In this document: positions 39,782 to 47,551 of the stretch, in pieces | Layout of the letters: each line of letters begins with the position of its first letter | Numbering within the stretch: the first letter of the stretch is position 1 | Source of the DNA: Kuafuiihalomonas sp039024635 | GTDB lineage: Bacteria > Myxococcota > Kuafuiibacteriia > Kuafuiibacteriales > Kuafuiibacteriaceae | Assembly: GCA_039024635.1 (NCBI GenBank) | Contig: JBCCQA010000001.1 | Span: 62,001-126,000 of the forward strand | Reading direction: 5' to 3' | DNA length: 64,000 nt | Program-made: the position numbers and the translations under genes | The notes under the pieces: generated by a model | The model's input: only the letters and a program-made list of their open reading frames with translations | Databases searched by the model: none | What the model was told of the DNA's origin: nothing

Positions 39782-42384
39782 GTAGCGCTCGCCAGACGCC
39801 GATGATGCAGCAGTATCTCGGCGTGAAGGCGCAGTACGCCGACGCCATCGTCCTTTTCCGGATGGGGGACTTCTTCGAGACCTTCTTCGAGGACGCCGAG
39901 ACCTGCTCCCGACTGCTCGGCATCACCCTCACCGCCCGCAGCAAGGAGAAAGACGTTCCGATGGCTGGGGTTCCTCATCACGCCATCGATAGCTACCTCT
40001 CCCGACTGATCGAGCTGGGCCGGAAGGTCGTCCTCGTCGACCAGGTCGAGGACCCGAAGAAGGCCAAGGGCTTGGTGCGTCGAGCCGTGACCCGGGTCCT
40101 GACGCCAGGGACCTTCTTGGATCCTCGAGCCGCTCCCCGGCAGGAAGCGCCTCTCGCCGCCGCCTGTCGAGGGCCGGGCAAAGGGGCGCGTATCGGACTC
40201 GCGGTGCTCGAGCTATCGACGGGACAGTTCGTCGCGACATCGGTCAGTGACTCGGACGCCCTCAACGAAGAGCTGGGTCGCCTCGGCGTCAAAGAGCTCA
40301 TCGGTGAGGAGGGCGAGGATTGGGTCTCCCCTGTGCCCTATTCTCCCCGGCCGCTGCGCGACCGCGTCGGCGCGCGGGATCGCTTGGAGACTCAGTTTGG
40401 TGCCGATGAGTTCAAGGGCCTGGAGCTCGCCTTGTCCTCCGAGGCCATCGATGCGGCGGGCATGATCTTGGGCTACGTCGACGCCACCCAGCTCCTACCC
40501 GAAGCGCAAGACCTGACGGGGCGCGCGACTCTCGATCACGTGGGCCGCCTGGTGCCCTACGTCGCGAGTGGCGGCTTGGTGCTGGACGGTCTCACTCGCG
40601 AGCATCTCGAACTCTTCAAGGCCCGCGGCGAAGGGAGCCAGTCCTTTCTGGACTGCATCGACGAGACGAAGAGTCCCGCCGGCGCTCGACGCCTCCGGAC
40701 CTGGCTTGCCCGGCCCCTCGACGACCTCGAAGCCATTGCTCGACGGGCCGACGCCGTTCAAAGGCTCTCTGCCCATCCTTCGGTCCTGGACGGCGCTCGT
40801 GAGGCCAGCGCGCGCATGCCTGACTTGGAGCGGCTTCTGGCCCGGGTCGCCCTGGGCCGCGCCCATCCCAAAGAGCTTCGAGCTTTGGCCAACGGCCTCC
40901 AGGCGGCGGGTAGTCTGCTGGACGCGCTGCGTCCCGTTCTGCTGGACGGCCTGGTTGGAGGGGGAGGGCGACTTCAGCAGCTGGTCGAGGTCGACCGAGT
41001 TGCCGACGTTCTCGGACGCTTGGACGAGGCTTTGGAGGAAGCGCCCCCCATCGATCCCGCCGAGCCCGGCGTATTCCGACCGGGATGGGACCCGGAGCTG
41101 GATAGGGCCTCCGAGCTGTCCTTCCAAGGCAAGCGTCTCATCGCCGAACTCGAGGCGAAGGAGAAGGCGGAGACGGGCATCAGTTCCTTGAAGGTTCGGC
41201 ACAACAAGGTCTTCGGCTACTACATCGAAGTGACGAAATCCAACTTGCACATGGTTCCGGATCGCTTCATCCGCAAGCAAACCACGGTCAATGCTGAGCG
41301 TTTCTTCACCGAGGAGCTCAAGAAGCTGGAGGACGAGGTGAGTCACGCCGAGGAGCGTCGTCAGACCCGAGCGTGGGAGCTGTTTCGCAGCTTGATGTCG
41401 GAGCTTGCACCCGAAATACCTCGGACCCGCGCCCTGATCGACGCAGCGGCCGAGGCCGACGTTTTGAGCGGACTCGCGTGGCTGGCCGAGACCCGAGGAT
41501 GGTCTCGTCCCCGGTGTGTCGAAGAGGACGTGATCGATATCCAAGAAGGGCGGCACCCCGTTCTAGAGGCGATGTCGGACAAGCTCGGTGAGCGCTTCGT
41601 TCCCAACGACATCCGGCTGGACGCGTCGGAGCGCTTGCTGGTGATCACCGGACCCAACATGGCGGGCAAGAGCACGGTGATGCGCCAGACCGCCTTGATC
41701 GTCATTCTGGCCCACATGGGCTCTTTCGTCCCGGCCAAGAGCGCGACCGTGGGGAGAGTGGACCGAGTCTTCACGAGAGTGGGGGCGGGTGACGAACTCT
41801 CCAAGGGGCGGTCGACCTTCATGGTCGAGATGAACGAGACCGCCAACATCCTCCGGGCGGCGAGCGAGCGTTCCCTCGTGCTGTTGGACGAGATCGGTCG
41901 CGGTACCAGTACATTCGACGGCCTTTCCATCGCCTGGGCCGTCGCCGAGCATCTTCACGACGTGGTGGGCGCCAAGACGCTTTTTGCCACCCACTACCAC
42001 GAGCTGACGGAAATCGGCCGAACGCGAGCCCGGGCCGGGAATCGACACGTGGTGGTCAAAGAGCGGGCGGACGGCATCATTTTCCTGCGAAAGCTCGAAG
42101 AAGGTGGCGCCAACCGCAGCTATGGGGTCCAGGTTGCCCGCTTGGCCGGCCTCCCCACGCCAGTCGTGAAGCGGGCCCGGGCGCTGCTGGAGCGACTGGA
42201 GCGCGGGGAACGGCTGGGACCTTCCGATCAATTGGAGCTGTTCGGACCTCGCGCTGACCCAACGGGGGAGCCCGAAGACGATGTCCGCCAGCGGCTCCTC
42301 GCCCTCGACCTCGACGAGATCAGTCCCCGTGAGGCCTATCGCTTCCTAGCCGAACTGCAGGACGACCTGCGCGAAGGCGGATGA
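39778..42384 (+). CDS. mutS: MutS DNA mismatch recognition protein
   Basis: The 868-residue protein has all MutS domains. The N-terminal mismatch-recognition domain includes MGDFFETFFEDA (Phe-x-Glu motif), followed by connector, lever and clamp (KVRHNKVFGYYIEVTKSNLH). The C-terminal ATPase has P-loop GPNMAGKS at about residues 625-632, then ELSKGRSTFMVEMNETANIL and LLDEIGRGTSTFDG and THYHELTEI. Length is typical for MutS1. It recognises mispaired bases and recruits MutL (not in the window). The start is GTG, overlapping the hydrolase stop. Confidence 0.99.
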   Translation: MSSARQTPMMQQYLGVKAQYADAIVLFRMGDFFETFFEDAETCSRLLGITLTARSKEKDVPMAGVPHHAIDSYLSRLIELGRKVVLVDQVEDPKKAKGLVRRAVTRVLTPGTFLDPRAAPRQEAPLAAACRGPGKGARIGLAVLELSTGQFVATSVSDSDALNEELGRLGVKELIGEEGEDWVSPVPYSPRPLRDRVGARDRLETQFGADEFKGLELALSSEAIDAAGMILGYVDATQLLPEAQDLTGRATLDHVGRLVPYVASGGLVLDGLTREHLELFKARGEGSQSFLDCIDETKSPAGARRLRTWLARPLDDLEAIARRADAVQRLSAHPSVLDGAREASARMPDLERLLARVALGRAHPKELRALANGLQAAGSLLDALRPVLLDGLVGGGGRLQQLVEVDRVADVLGRLDEALEEAPPIDPAEPGVFRPGWDPELDRASELSFQGKRLIAELEAKEKAETGISSLKVRHNKVFGYYIEVTKSNLHMVPDRFIRKQTTVNAERFFTEELKKLEDEVSHAEERRQTRAWELFRSLMSELAPEIPRTRALIDAAAEADVLSGLAWLAETRGWSRPRCVEEDVIDIQEGRHPVLEAMSDKLGERFVPNDIRLDASERLLVITGPNMAGKSTVMRQTALIVILAHMGSFVPAKSATVGRVDRVFTRVGAGDELSKGRSTFMVEMNETANILRAASERSLVLLDEIGRGTSTFDGLSIAWAVAEHLHDVVGAKTLFATHYHELTEIGRTRARAGNRHVVVKERADGIIFLRKLEEGGANRSYGVQVARLAGLPTPVVKRARALLERLERGERLGPSDQLELFGPRADPTGEPEDDVRQRLLALDLDEISPREAYRFLAELQDDLREGG

Positions 42385-42431
42385 GCCGGTCAAAAAGTTG
42401 CGCCCGGGATCCCTCGTTTTAGGATCGCTGC

Positions 42432-43568
42432 GTGCTCGTCCTGTTTCTCAGCTTGGCTGCGTCTCCGCTCATGGATCGTGCTGTCGCTGCCGACTCGGCC
42501 TTGGAGCGTTCGGAGCCCTCTTTACGTCAGCGCCATCGGCACATCCGCGTCATCAAGCTTTGGCAGACCGTCGCGTTTCGAGGACCCGAAGAGGAGCGAT
42601 GCAGCGCCAAGACCCAGGAAGCCCGAGCTTGGACGCGTTTGGCCCACTGGTCCGGAAGCGCAGCCGACAGAAGACGAGCCCGGCAGGTGCAGGCAGGATT
42701 GTGTGTTCAGGGGACGCCGGCCACGACCCAGAGTGCGCCCTCGGTGGAGTCTTCAGCGGCCGTGACCGCGCCGCCAGGAGCGCCCACCATCGTTCTCGAC
42801 CCGGGCCACGGAGGGGAAGAGAAGGGGGCTCGAGGTCCGGGAGGCTTATGGGAGAAGGACTACAACCTCGACGTCGCTCAGCGGCTTCGAAGGCTCCTAG
42901 AGGGTCGCTACCACGTGCTGATGACCCGACAGGACGACAGCACGGTAGGCTTGGCCGAGCGGGTTCAAGTCGCCAACCGCTCCGAGGCGGTGCTCTTTGT
43001 CTCCATCCACGGCAACGCCCACAGTCAACGCCGCTTTCACGGTATCGAGACCTACGTTTTGGACGTGGAGGCCCGCAGATTCGAAGGCCGCCTCGAGGAC
43101 CGTGAGGCCCGACTCCGCCGTCCAGAGTACCCGACCGAAACGCCCGAACACATTCGGGACGTGGAGCTTCTGTTGGCCAGCATGGCGATGAGGGAGGCAA
43201 CGCGTCGCTCCGAGCATCTCGCCCAGGCAGTCCAGGAAGAGGTCGTGCATGCGTTGCGGAAAGACGTGGGGCCGATCCGAAGTCTGGGACTGCGGCGCGC
43301 CCTTTTCCACGTTTTGCTCGGTGCTCGAATGCCCGCAGTCCTGGTCGAGAGCGGCTTCCTCAGCCATCCAGTCGAGGGACGCCGCATGATGCAAGACACA
43401 TGGCGGACGGCGGTGGCTCAGGGTCTTGCCCGGGGAATCGATGCCTATTTCACAGGCCGCGAGGCTCCGGACGGAGGTGGGTACCTTGCCCACCTGGTCC
43501 CAGAAATAAGTGCTTCGATGACGCATTCCATTTCAGGTTCGCGAGGGAAGTCCGAATCAGCGAAATGA
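42432..43568 (+). CDS. N-acetylmuramoyl-L-alanine amidase (Amidase_3)
   Basis: The 378-residue protein starts at GTG with a signal peptide (LVLFLSLAASPLMDRAVAA), then an unassigned N-terminal segment to about 115. The zinc amidase domain at about 118-345 shows IVLDPGHGGEEKGARGPGG (His and Glu ligands), VSIHGNAHSQRRFHGIETYV (second His) and PAVLVESGFLSHPVEGRRM (catalytic Glu). It cleaves the bond between muramic acid and the stem peptide in the periplasm. An insertion with LEDREARLRRPEYPTETPEH lies between the strands. Two Fis-HTH genes follow closely. Confidence 0.94.
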   Translation: MLVLFLSLAASPLMDRAVAADSALERSEPSLRQRHRHIRVIKLWQTVAFRGPEEERCSAKTQEARAWTRLAHWSGSAADRRRARQVQAGLCVQGTPATTQSAPSVESSAAVTAPPGAPTIVLDPGHGGEEKGARGPGGLWEKDYNLDVAQRLRRLLEGRYHVLMTRQDDSTVGLAERVQVANRSEAVLFVSIHGNAHSQRRFHGIETYVLDVEARRFEGRLEDREARLRRPEYPTETPEHIRDVELLLASMAMREATRRSEHLAQAVQEEVVHALRKDVGPIRSLGLRRALFHVLLGARMPAVLVESGFLSHPVEGRRMMQDTWRTAVAQGLARGIDAYFTGREAPDGGGYLAHLVPEISASMTHSISGSRGKSESAK

Positions 43569-43569
43569 G

Positions 43570-44307
43570 ATGACTGCAATCGTTCCACGGGTCGGTTATG
43601 GTCCGCACGAGGTGTCGGACGCTCGTTTGTCTTCTCCGGTCGCGTCGGTGCTCGAGGGTCACGGCGTTTCGACCGAGCCGCATGTCGAACTCTTCGACTG
43701 CGCAGAGCTGCGTGATGTACTGCACGGCCTGGTGGGTCCGGGCTGCGTGCACGAGCACTCCGACTCGGGCTCCGTCGCCTCGGCGGTCCGAGCCCATCGC
43801 GTCACGGTCGTCGTCACCCACGCCCGCGGCATTTCCGAACTCATGCGCAACCTGAGCGTGGAGAGTGCACCGGTGGGCCTCATCGTCTACGACCCCAACG
43901 GGCACGATAGCAACTCGGCCGCCCTCCGCGCCCAAGGCGTCATGGACGTGCTGACCGATCGCCTGCCTGAGACTTGGGCAGACGTCCTGACCAGGGCTTT
44001 CGATTTTCGAGCCCTGTTGATGCTCGAGCTCGACCATCGTTGTGAGTCCAAACGCCTGTCCCAGCGGGAGCTGGAACTCTTGGGCGAGCCCCCCGAGAGT
44101 TTGTCCGACGATCTCGACTCGTTTCAGCCACCCCCGCTCCCGGTCGGACCGATGTCCGTCCACGACCTGGAGAGCGCCAGTGACGCGTTCGAAACGGCGT
44201 ACATCGAGCGGGTCCAGCACCTCTGCAACAGCGCCAGGGAGGCCGCTCAGGTGCTGGGCGTGTCCCCCGCTACTTTATCGAGACGCCAGCGAAGAGATAT
44301 CGAATGA
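43570..44307 (+). CDS. Fis-type HTH protein with unrecognised N-terminal domain (first of pair)
   Basis: The 245-residue protein ends in a Fis-type helix-turn-helix (FETAYIERVQHLCNSAREAAQVLGVSPATLSRRQRR), the DNA-binding module usual in NtrC-family regulators. The N-terminal 140 residues look like a degenerate receiver-type alpha/beta fold (TVVVTHARGISELMRNLS, VGLIVYDPNG, VMDVLTDRLPETW), but no phosphoacceptor Asp cluster is clear and there is no AAA+ domain. It starts one base after the amidase stop and overlaps the next gene by four bases, which is its paralogue in layout. A DNA-binding regulator is the likely role; targets are unknown. Confidence 0.7.
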   Translation: MTAIVPRVGYGPHEVSDARLSSPVASVLEGHGVSTEPHVELFDCAELRDVLHGLVGPGCVHEHSDSGSVASAVRAHRVTVVVTHARGISELMRNLSVESAPVGLIVYDPNGHDSNSAALRAQGVMDVLTDRLPETWADVLTRAFDFRALLMLELDHRCESKRLSQRELELLGEPPESLSDDLDSFQPPPLPVGPMSVHDLESASDAFETAYIERVQHLCNSAREAAQVLGVSPATLSRRQRRDIE

Positions 44308-44984
44308 AACGAAACATGCCTCGGGGGGCCGTGATCGCGGTCCTCGACCGAGGAGACCTGAGCGACGACCTGGAGTCCTGGAGCGCAAAGCGCGGTGTCG
44401 GACTCGACCTTCGGACCTTTACTTCAGCGCTGGAGTTGACCGGTGACGGCGGCCCCAGAAGTCTGGACGGCCTGGCCATCACCGTGGCGGCGGCCGGCCC
44501 TTTTCTGCCCGAGGTCCTTCGATGGGCGGACAGCCAGCTTTCGGACCGGATGCCGACCCTGCTGTTTGGAAGCGGGAAAGAGATTGAAGACGACGTGGCC
44601 ACCCGCCAGATCTTGGGTCGAGAGCAGATCACTTGGTTGCCCTCGGGCGCGGCCCGAGACGACCTGGACCGCTGGTTGATCTTGGCTTTGGAGGTCAAAG
44701 AGCTCCGGGCCTTTCGGCGCCAGCACGATCAGATCGCCCACAGCTTGCGTCGGGCCCGCATGCAGCTCTTCCACGGCCACGACCTCGACATGGAGCCGCC
44801 TGAAGGCCCGCCTTGTGGCCCGCCCCTCCCCACCACCCTGGAGGAGGTTGAACCCTTGAAGGAGGCCCGGGCTCGGTTCGAGCGGGCCCACATCCAAGCT
44901 GTCATTCGGGAACAGGAGAGCTTGAAGGAGGCGTCGGTCGCCCTCGGGATCTCCTACACCTCTCTTTGGCGACGCCTACGATAA
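44304..44984 (+). CDS. Fis-type HTH protein (second of pair)
   Basis: The 226-residue protein has the same layout as its upstream neighbour: an N-terminal alpha/beta receiver-like part (GAVIAVLDRGDLSDDLESWS, LDGLAITVAAAGPFLPEVL, MPTLLFGSGKEIE), a helical linker (ALEVKELRAFRRQHDQIAHSL) and a C-terminal Fis helix-turn-helix (FERAHIQAVIREQESLKEASVALGISYTSLWRRLR). No AAA+ domain or phosphorylation site is evident. Its stop overlaps the end of yqgE on the other strand by 9 bp. The pair may act as a heterodimer, which is inference. Confidence 0.7.
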   Translation: MKRNMPRGAVIAVLDRGDLSDDLESWSAKRGVGLDLRTFTSALELTGDGGPRSLDGLAITVAAAGPFLPEVLRWADSQLSDRMPTLLFGSGKEIEDDVATRQILGREQITWLPSGAARDDLDRWLILALEVKELRAFRRQHDQIAHSLRRARMQLFHGHDLDMEPPEGPPCGPPLPTTLEEVEPLKEARARFERAHIQAVIREQESLKEASVALGISYTSLWRRLR

Positions 44985-45551
44985 TCCGCCGTCCCCCGTC
45001 GACACGATGAGCATGGGGTTGATGCCGGCCTTGGCCAGGGCCGTGTTCCAGCGATCATCGCTCGGAGTTTCGAAGACCACGGACTCGTCGAGCTCGACGG
45101 GAATCCACGAGCCGGCCTGGATTTCGGCGTCCAGCTGACCGCCGCCCCAGCCTGCGTAGCCCAGCACCAACATATGGGCTGGCGCCGCCGGTTGTTCGCT
45201 CAGACGGGCCAAGCGGTCCCGACTGGGACTCACCCTGATGCTGTCGGCTACCTGGATCGTGACCTCGTCCTCGGGAGCATAGCGACCCTGTGGCGCCCCG
45301 TAGACGATCCACCCGGTCTCTGGCGACACGGGACCTCCGACCATGACGGGGACCTCGGGCGCGGTGTCGGCGGCGTCCGGGTTCAGCTCTCGTACGACCC
45401 GGGAGAACTCAATTTGGGCCGGCCGATTCACCACGAAGCCCAAGGAACGATCAGGGCCATGCTCCACCAGGAGAACCACAGTGCGCATGAAATTCGGGTC
45501 CTGGAGAGCAGGCGACGCGACCAAGAAGCCCGGTGCAAGGGACGAGGCCAT
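44976..45551 (-). CDS. yqgE: YqgE/AlgH (DUF179) family protein
   Basis: The 191-residue protein from ATG 45551 begins LAPGFLVASPALQDPNFMRTVVLLVEH and has LGFVVNRPAQIEF, VMVGGPVSPETGWIVYG and MLVLGYAGWGGGQLDAEIQAGSW, all diagnostic of DUF179. The biochemical function is not established; in some bacteria the gene lies near yqgF. An in-frame upstream reading is rejected because the family N-terminus begins here. Its start codon overlaps that proposed for the divergent diguanylate cyclase. Confidence 0.93.
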   Translation of the reverse strand: MASSLAPGFLVASPALQDPNFMRTVVLLVEHGPDRSLGFVVNRPAQIEFSRVVRELNPDAADTAPEVPVMVGGPVSPETGWIVYGAPQGRYAPEDEVTIQVADSIRVSPSRDRLARLSEQPAAPAHMLVLGYAGWGGGQLDAEIQAGSWIPVELDESVVFETPSDDRWNTALAKAGINPMLIVSTGDGGLS

Positions 45552-46659
45552 GGGAGAAGGGTGGCACCCGGTGGCGCGGGGAGCGAGCCATATCGACTCG
45601 CCCACTCAGCATCTTCGGGTCTCGCCCGATGATCCCACCGACGTGCCGCGATCGCGACGAGCCACGGACCTGACCCGGCCTTCGATCCTGCTGGTCGAAG
45701 ACGACCGGACAAGCCGGCTCACCCTCGCTCGGCACCTGGAGAAGCAGGACTACGAGGTCACCGCGGTCGGGACTGGCGAAGAGGGGCTCGAGGCCCTGAT
45801 GGCCGGCGCTCATCGGATCGTGCTCCTCGACCTCGGGCTTCCCGGGATGAACGGGACGGAAGTCTGTCGGCGCATCCGCCTCGCCGAACAAGACATCTAC
45901 ACCTACATCGTCATCCTGACCGGCAGCGAAGGCGAGGACTCCCTCATCGAGGCCTTCGAATCGGGGGCCGACGACTACATGACCAAACCCTTCAAGAAGC
46001 AGGAGCTGTCGGCTCGGCTCCGGGTCGGCGAACGCCTCCTCCGTTTCCACGCTCGGATGAAGGAGTCGGAGCGACGAATCAAGGAGCTGGCCCGGCTCGA
46101 CGGGCTGACGGGTGTGTTCAATCGAGCCGCACTTGACGAGCGGGTCGCAGCCAAGCTGCGTGACGCCAAGGTCGGCGGAGGCCCGGTCGGCTACCTCATG
46201 GTCGACATCGACTTCTTCAAGAGAATCAACGACACGTTCGGCCACCAAGCCGGTGATGAGGTGTTGCGCGAGGTGGCTCGTCGCCTCAAGGCCTCGGTCC
46301 GGACCGAAGACGACGTCGGTCGCTACGGCGGTGAAGAATTCGGGGTCGTTCTGTTCGGCGCCAACGCGCAGGCCATCCGCGCAGTCTCCACTCGGGTCTG
46401 GGGCGCGCTTCGCGAAGCGCCCATCGAATGGGAAGGTCACTCCATCTCCATCACGGCAAGCATCGGGGCCCACTTCAGCGATGCCGGTGGCCCGGTGAGC
46501 GCCCTCTACGCCAACGCCGATGCCGCCCTCTACCGAGCAAAGCGGACCGGCCGAGACCGGGTGGTTTTCCTGGATGAGGCGGAAGAATTCGTCGAGCTGG
46601 TGGTCCGAGATCCAGGCGAGTCTGGATCAAACCCTCCGGCTGTAGCAGTCGGGAGCTGA
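45550..46659 (+). CDS. Response-regulator diguanylate cyclase (REC-GGDEF, PleD-like)
   Basis: The 369-residue protein has a receiver at about 44-160 (acidic D51/D52, phosphoacceptor D94 in LLDLGLPGMNG, T124, K146) and a GGDEF domain at about 180-345. The active site reads GGEEF at 260-264, with the inhibitory c-di-GMP site RTED (RxxD) five residues before it at 251-254. It should make c-di-GMP when phosphorylated and be subject to feedback. ATG 45550 is preceded by AAGGGACGAGG but overlaps the yqgE start on the other strand; GTG 45643 is the alternative (338 residues). Confidence 0.92.
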   Translation: MGEGWHPVARGASHIDSPTQHLRVSPDDPTDVPRSRRATDLTRPSILLVEDDRTSRLTLARHLEKQDYEVTAVGTGEEGLEALMAGAHRIVLLDLGLPGMNGTEVCRRIRLAEQDIYTYIVILTGSEGEDSLIEAFESGADDYMTKPFKKQELSARLRVGERLLRFHARMKESERRIKELARLDGLTGVFNRAALDERVAAKLRDAKVGGGPVGYLMVDIDFFKRINDTFGHQAGDEVLREVARRLKASVRTEDDVGRYGGEEFGVVLFGANAQAIRAVSTRVWGALREAPIEWEGHSISITASIGAHFSDAGGPVSALYANADAALYRAKRTGRDRVVFLDEAEEFVELVVRDPGESGSNPPAVAVGS

Positions 46660-46684
46660 CGGGCGGCCGAGCCGCCATCGGCTC

Positions 46685-47551
46685 GTGCGAGTTCTCTGTC
46701 TCATATTGCTCCTCAGCTCGGCCTGCCGAGAGGCCAAGCCCACCCGGAGCGCCCGGCTCTACTTCACATCCGAGTTCCAAGGTCGGGTCGCCCCGAGCGA
46801 TCAGGAGGGGGGCCTCGCTCGGCTCGTTTCCGTCCTGAAACGCGATTCGGGACCGCGCTGGATGGACCTCGGCGACCTGTTGGCGCCGAACTCCACCCCC
46901 GCTCAGGCCAGGGTCCTGGCCCGGCCGCTCTCCTCCCACGCCTTGGCTCTGAATCTCGGACCTCACGAGCTGGAGCAAGCCTCGCTTCTTCGGACGCTTC
47001 GCCGAGAGGTGGCGCCACCCTGGCTGAGCGCCAACGCAAGACCAGTGGATGAGTGGGCGCTTGCCCGATCCTTCGTCCGCTTGGTGGATGGCGTTCGGAT
47101 AGGTATCACTGGGGTCGTCTTGCCCGAAGGCATCGAGACCCGGGACTTCGTTCTCTTGGCCCACGAACCGGCACTGGCGAATGAAGTCCACGCACTGGAG
47201 GACGCCGGGGCAGAAGTGTTCATCCTCTTGGCACGCTTGGAGCGACGGCAAGCCCAGGTCCTGGCAGAGGTTGCGCCGACGCTCGACTTCATCATCTACG
47301 GCGCAGACCGGGCCGAAACGGCGGAGCCTACACGCCATGGCGACACCTGGCTGATTCATGCAGGGGGTCGAGGACGAGCGGTCGGCGTGTTGAACATCTC
47401 GGTTCACGCCTCCCACGGGGCCTTCGACCGGGGTGAAGGCAGCTTGGGAACGGCCAACAGCTTCCAGGTCGAACTGCTGCCCCTGGACGCCCGTATCCCG
47501 CAGGACCCTGGTGTCTCGATCCGCTTGGAATCTGGGGCACAGAGCCAATGA
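46685..47551 (+). CDS. Lipoprotein with degenerate calcineurin/5'-nucleotidase-like fold
   Basis: The 288-residue protein starts at GTG with a lipoprotein signal (CLILLLSSAC, Cys14). The order of segments follows the UshA/5'-nucleotidase metallophosphatase domain: LYFTSEFQGRVAP where HTNDxHGR is usual, GGLARLVSVL, WMDLGDLL (retained D-x-GD), LALNLGPHELEQ where GNHE is usual, RIGITGVV, and DFIIYGADRAE where GHxH is usual. Most metal ligands are replaced, so it is probably not an active phosphatase. It overlaps the MltD-like gene by four bases. A binding role in the envelope is inferred. Confidence 0.65.
   Translation: MRVLCLILLLSSACREAKPTRSARLYFTSEFQGRVAPSDQEGGLARLVSVLKRDSGPRWMDLGDLLAPNSTPAQARVLARPLSSHALALNLGPHELEQASLLRTLRREVAPPWLSANARPVDEWALARSFVRLVDGVRIGITGVVLPEGIETRDFVLLAHEPALANEVHALEDAGAEVFILLARLERRQAQVLAEVAPTLDFIIYGADRAETAEPTRHGDTWLIHAGGRGRAVGVLNISVHASHGAFDRGEGSLGTANSFQVELLPLDARIPQDPGVSIRLESGAQSQ

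Noticed and set aside
42398..43105. Alternative open frame over the amidase gene
   Set aside because: The zinc-amidase motifs are in the frame of 42432-43568; this frame has Arg/Pro-rich shadow content only.
46662..46676. Terminator between the diguanylate cyclase and the lipoprotein gene
   Set aside because: A GGCGGC-CGA-GCCGCC hairpin exists but has no T-run and ends 8 bp before the next start codon.
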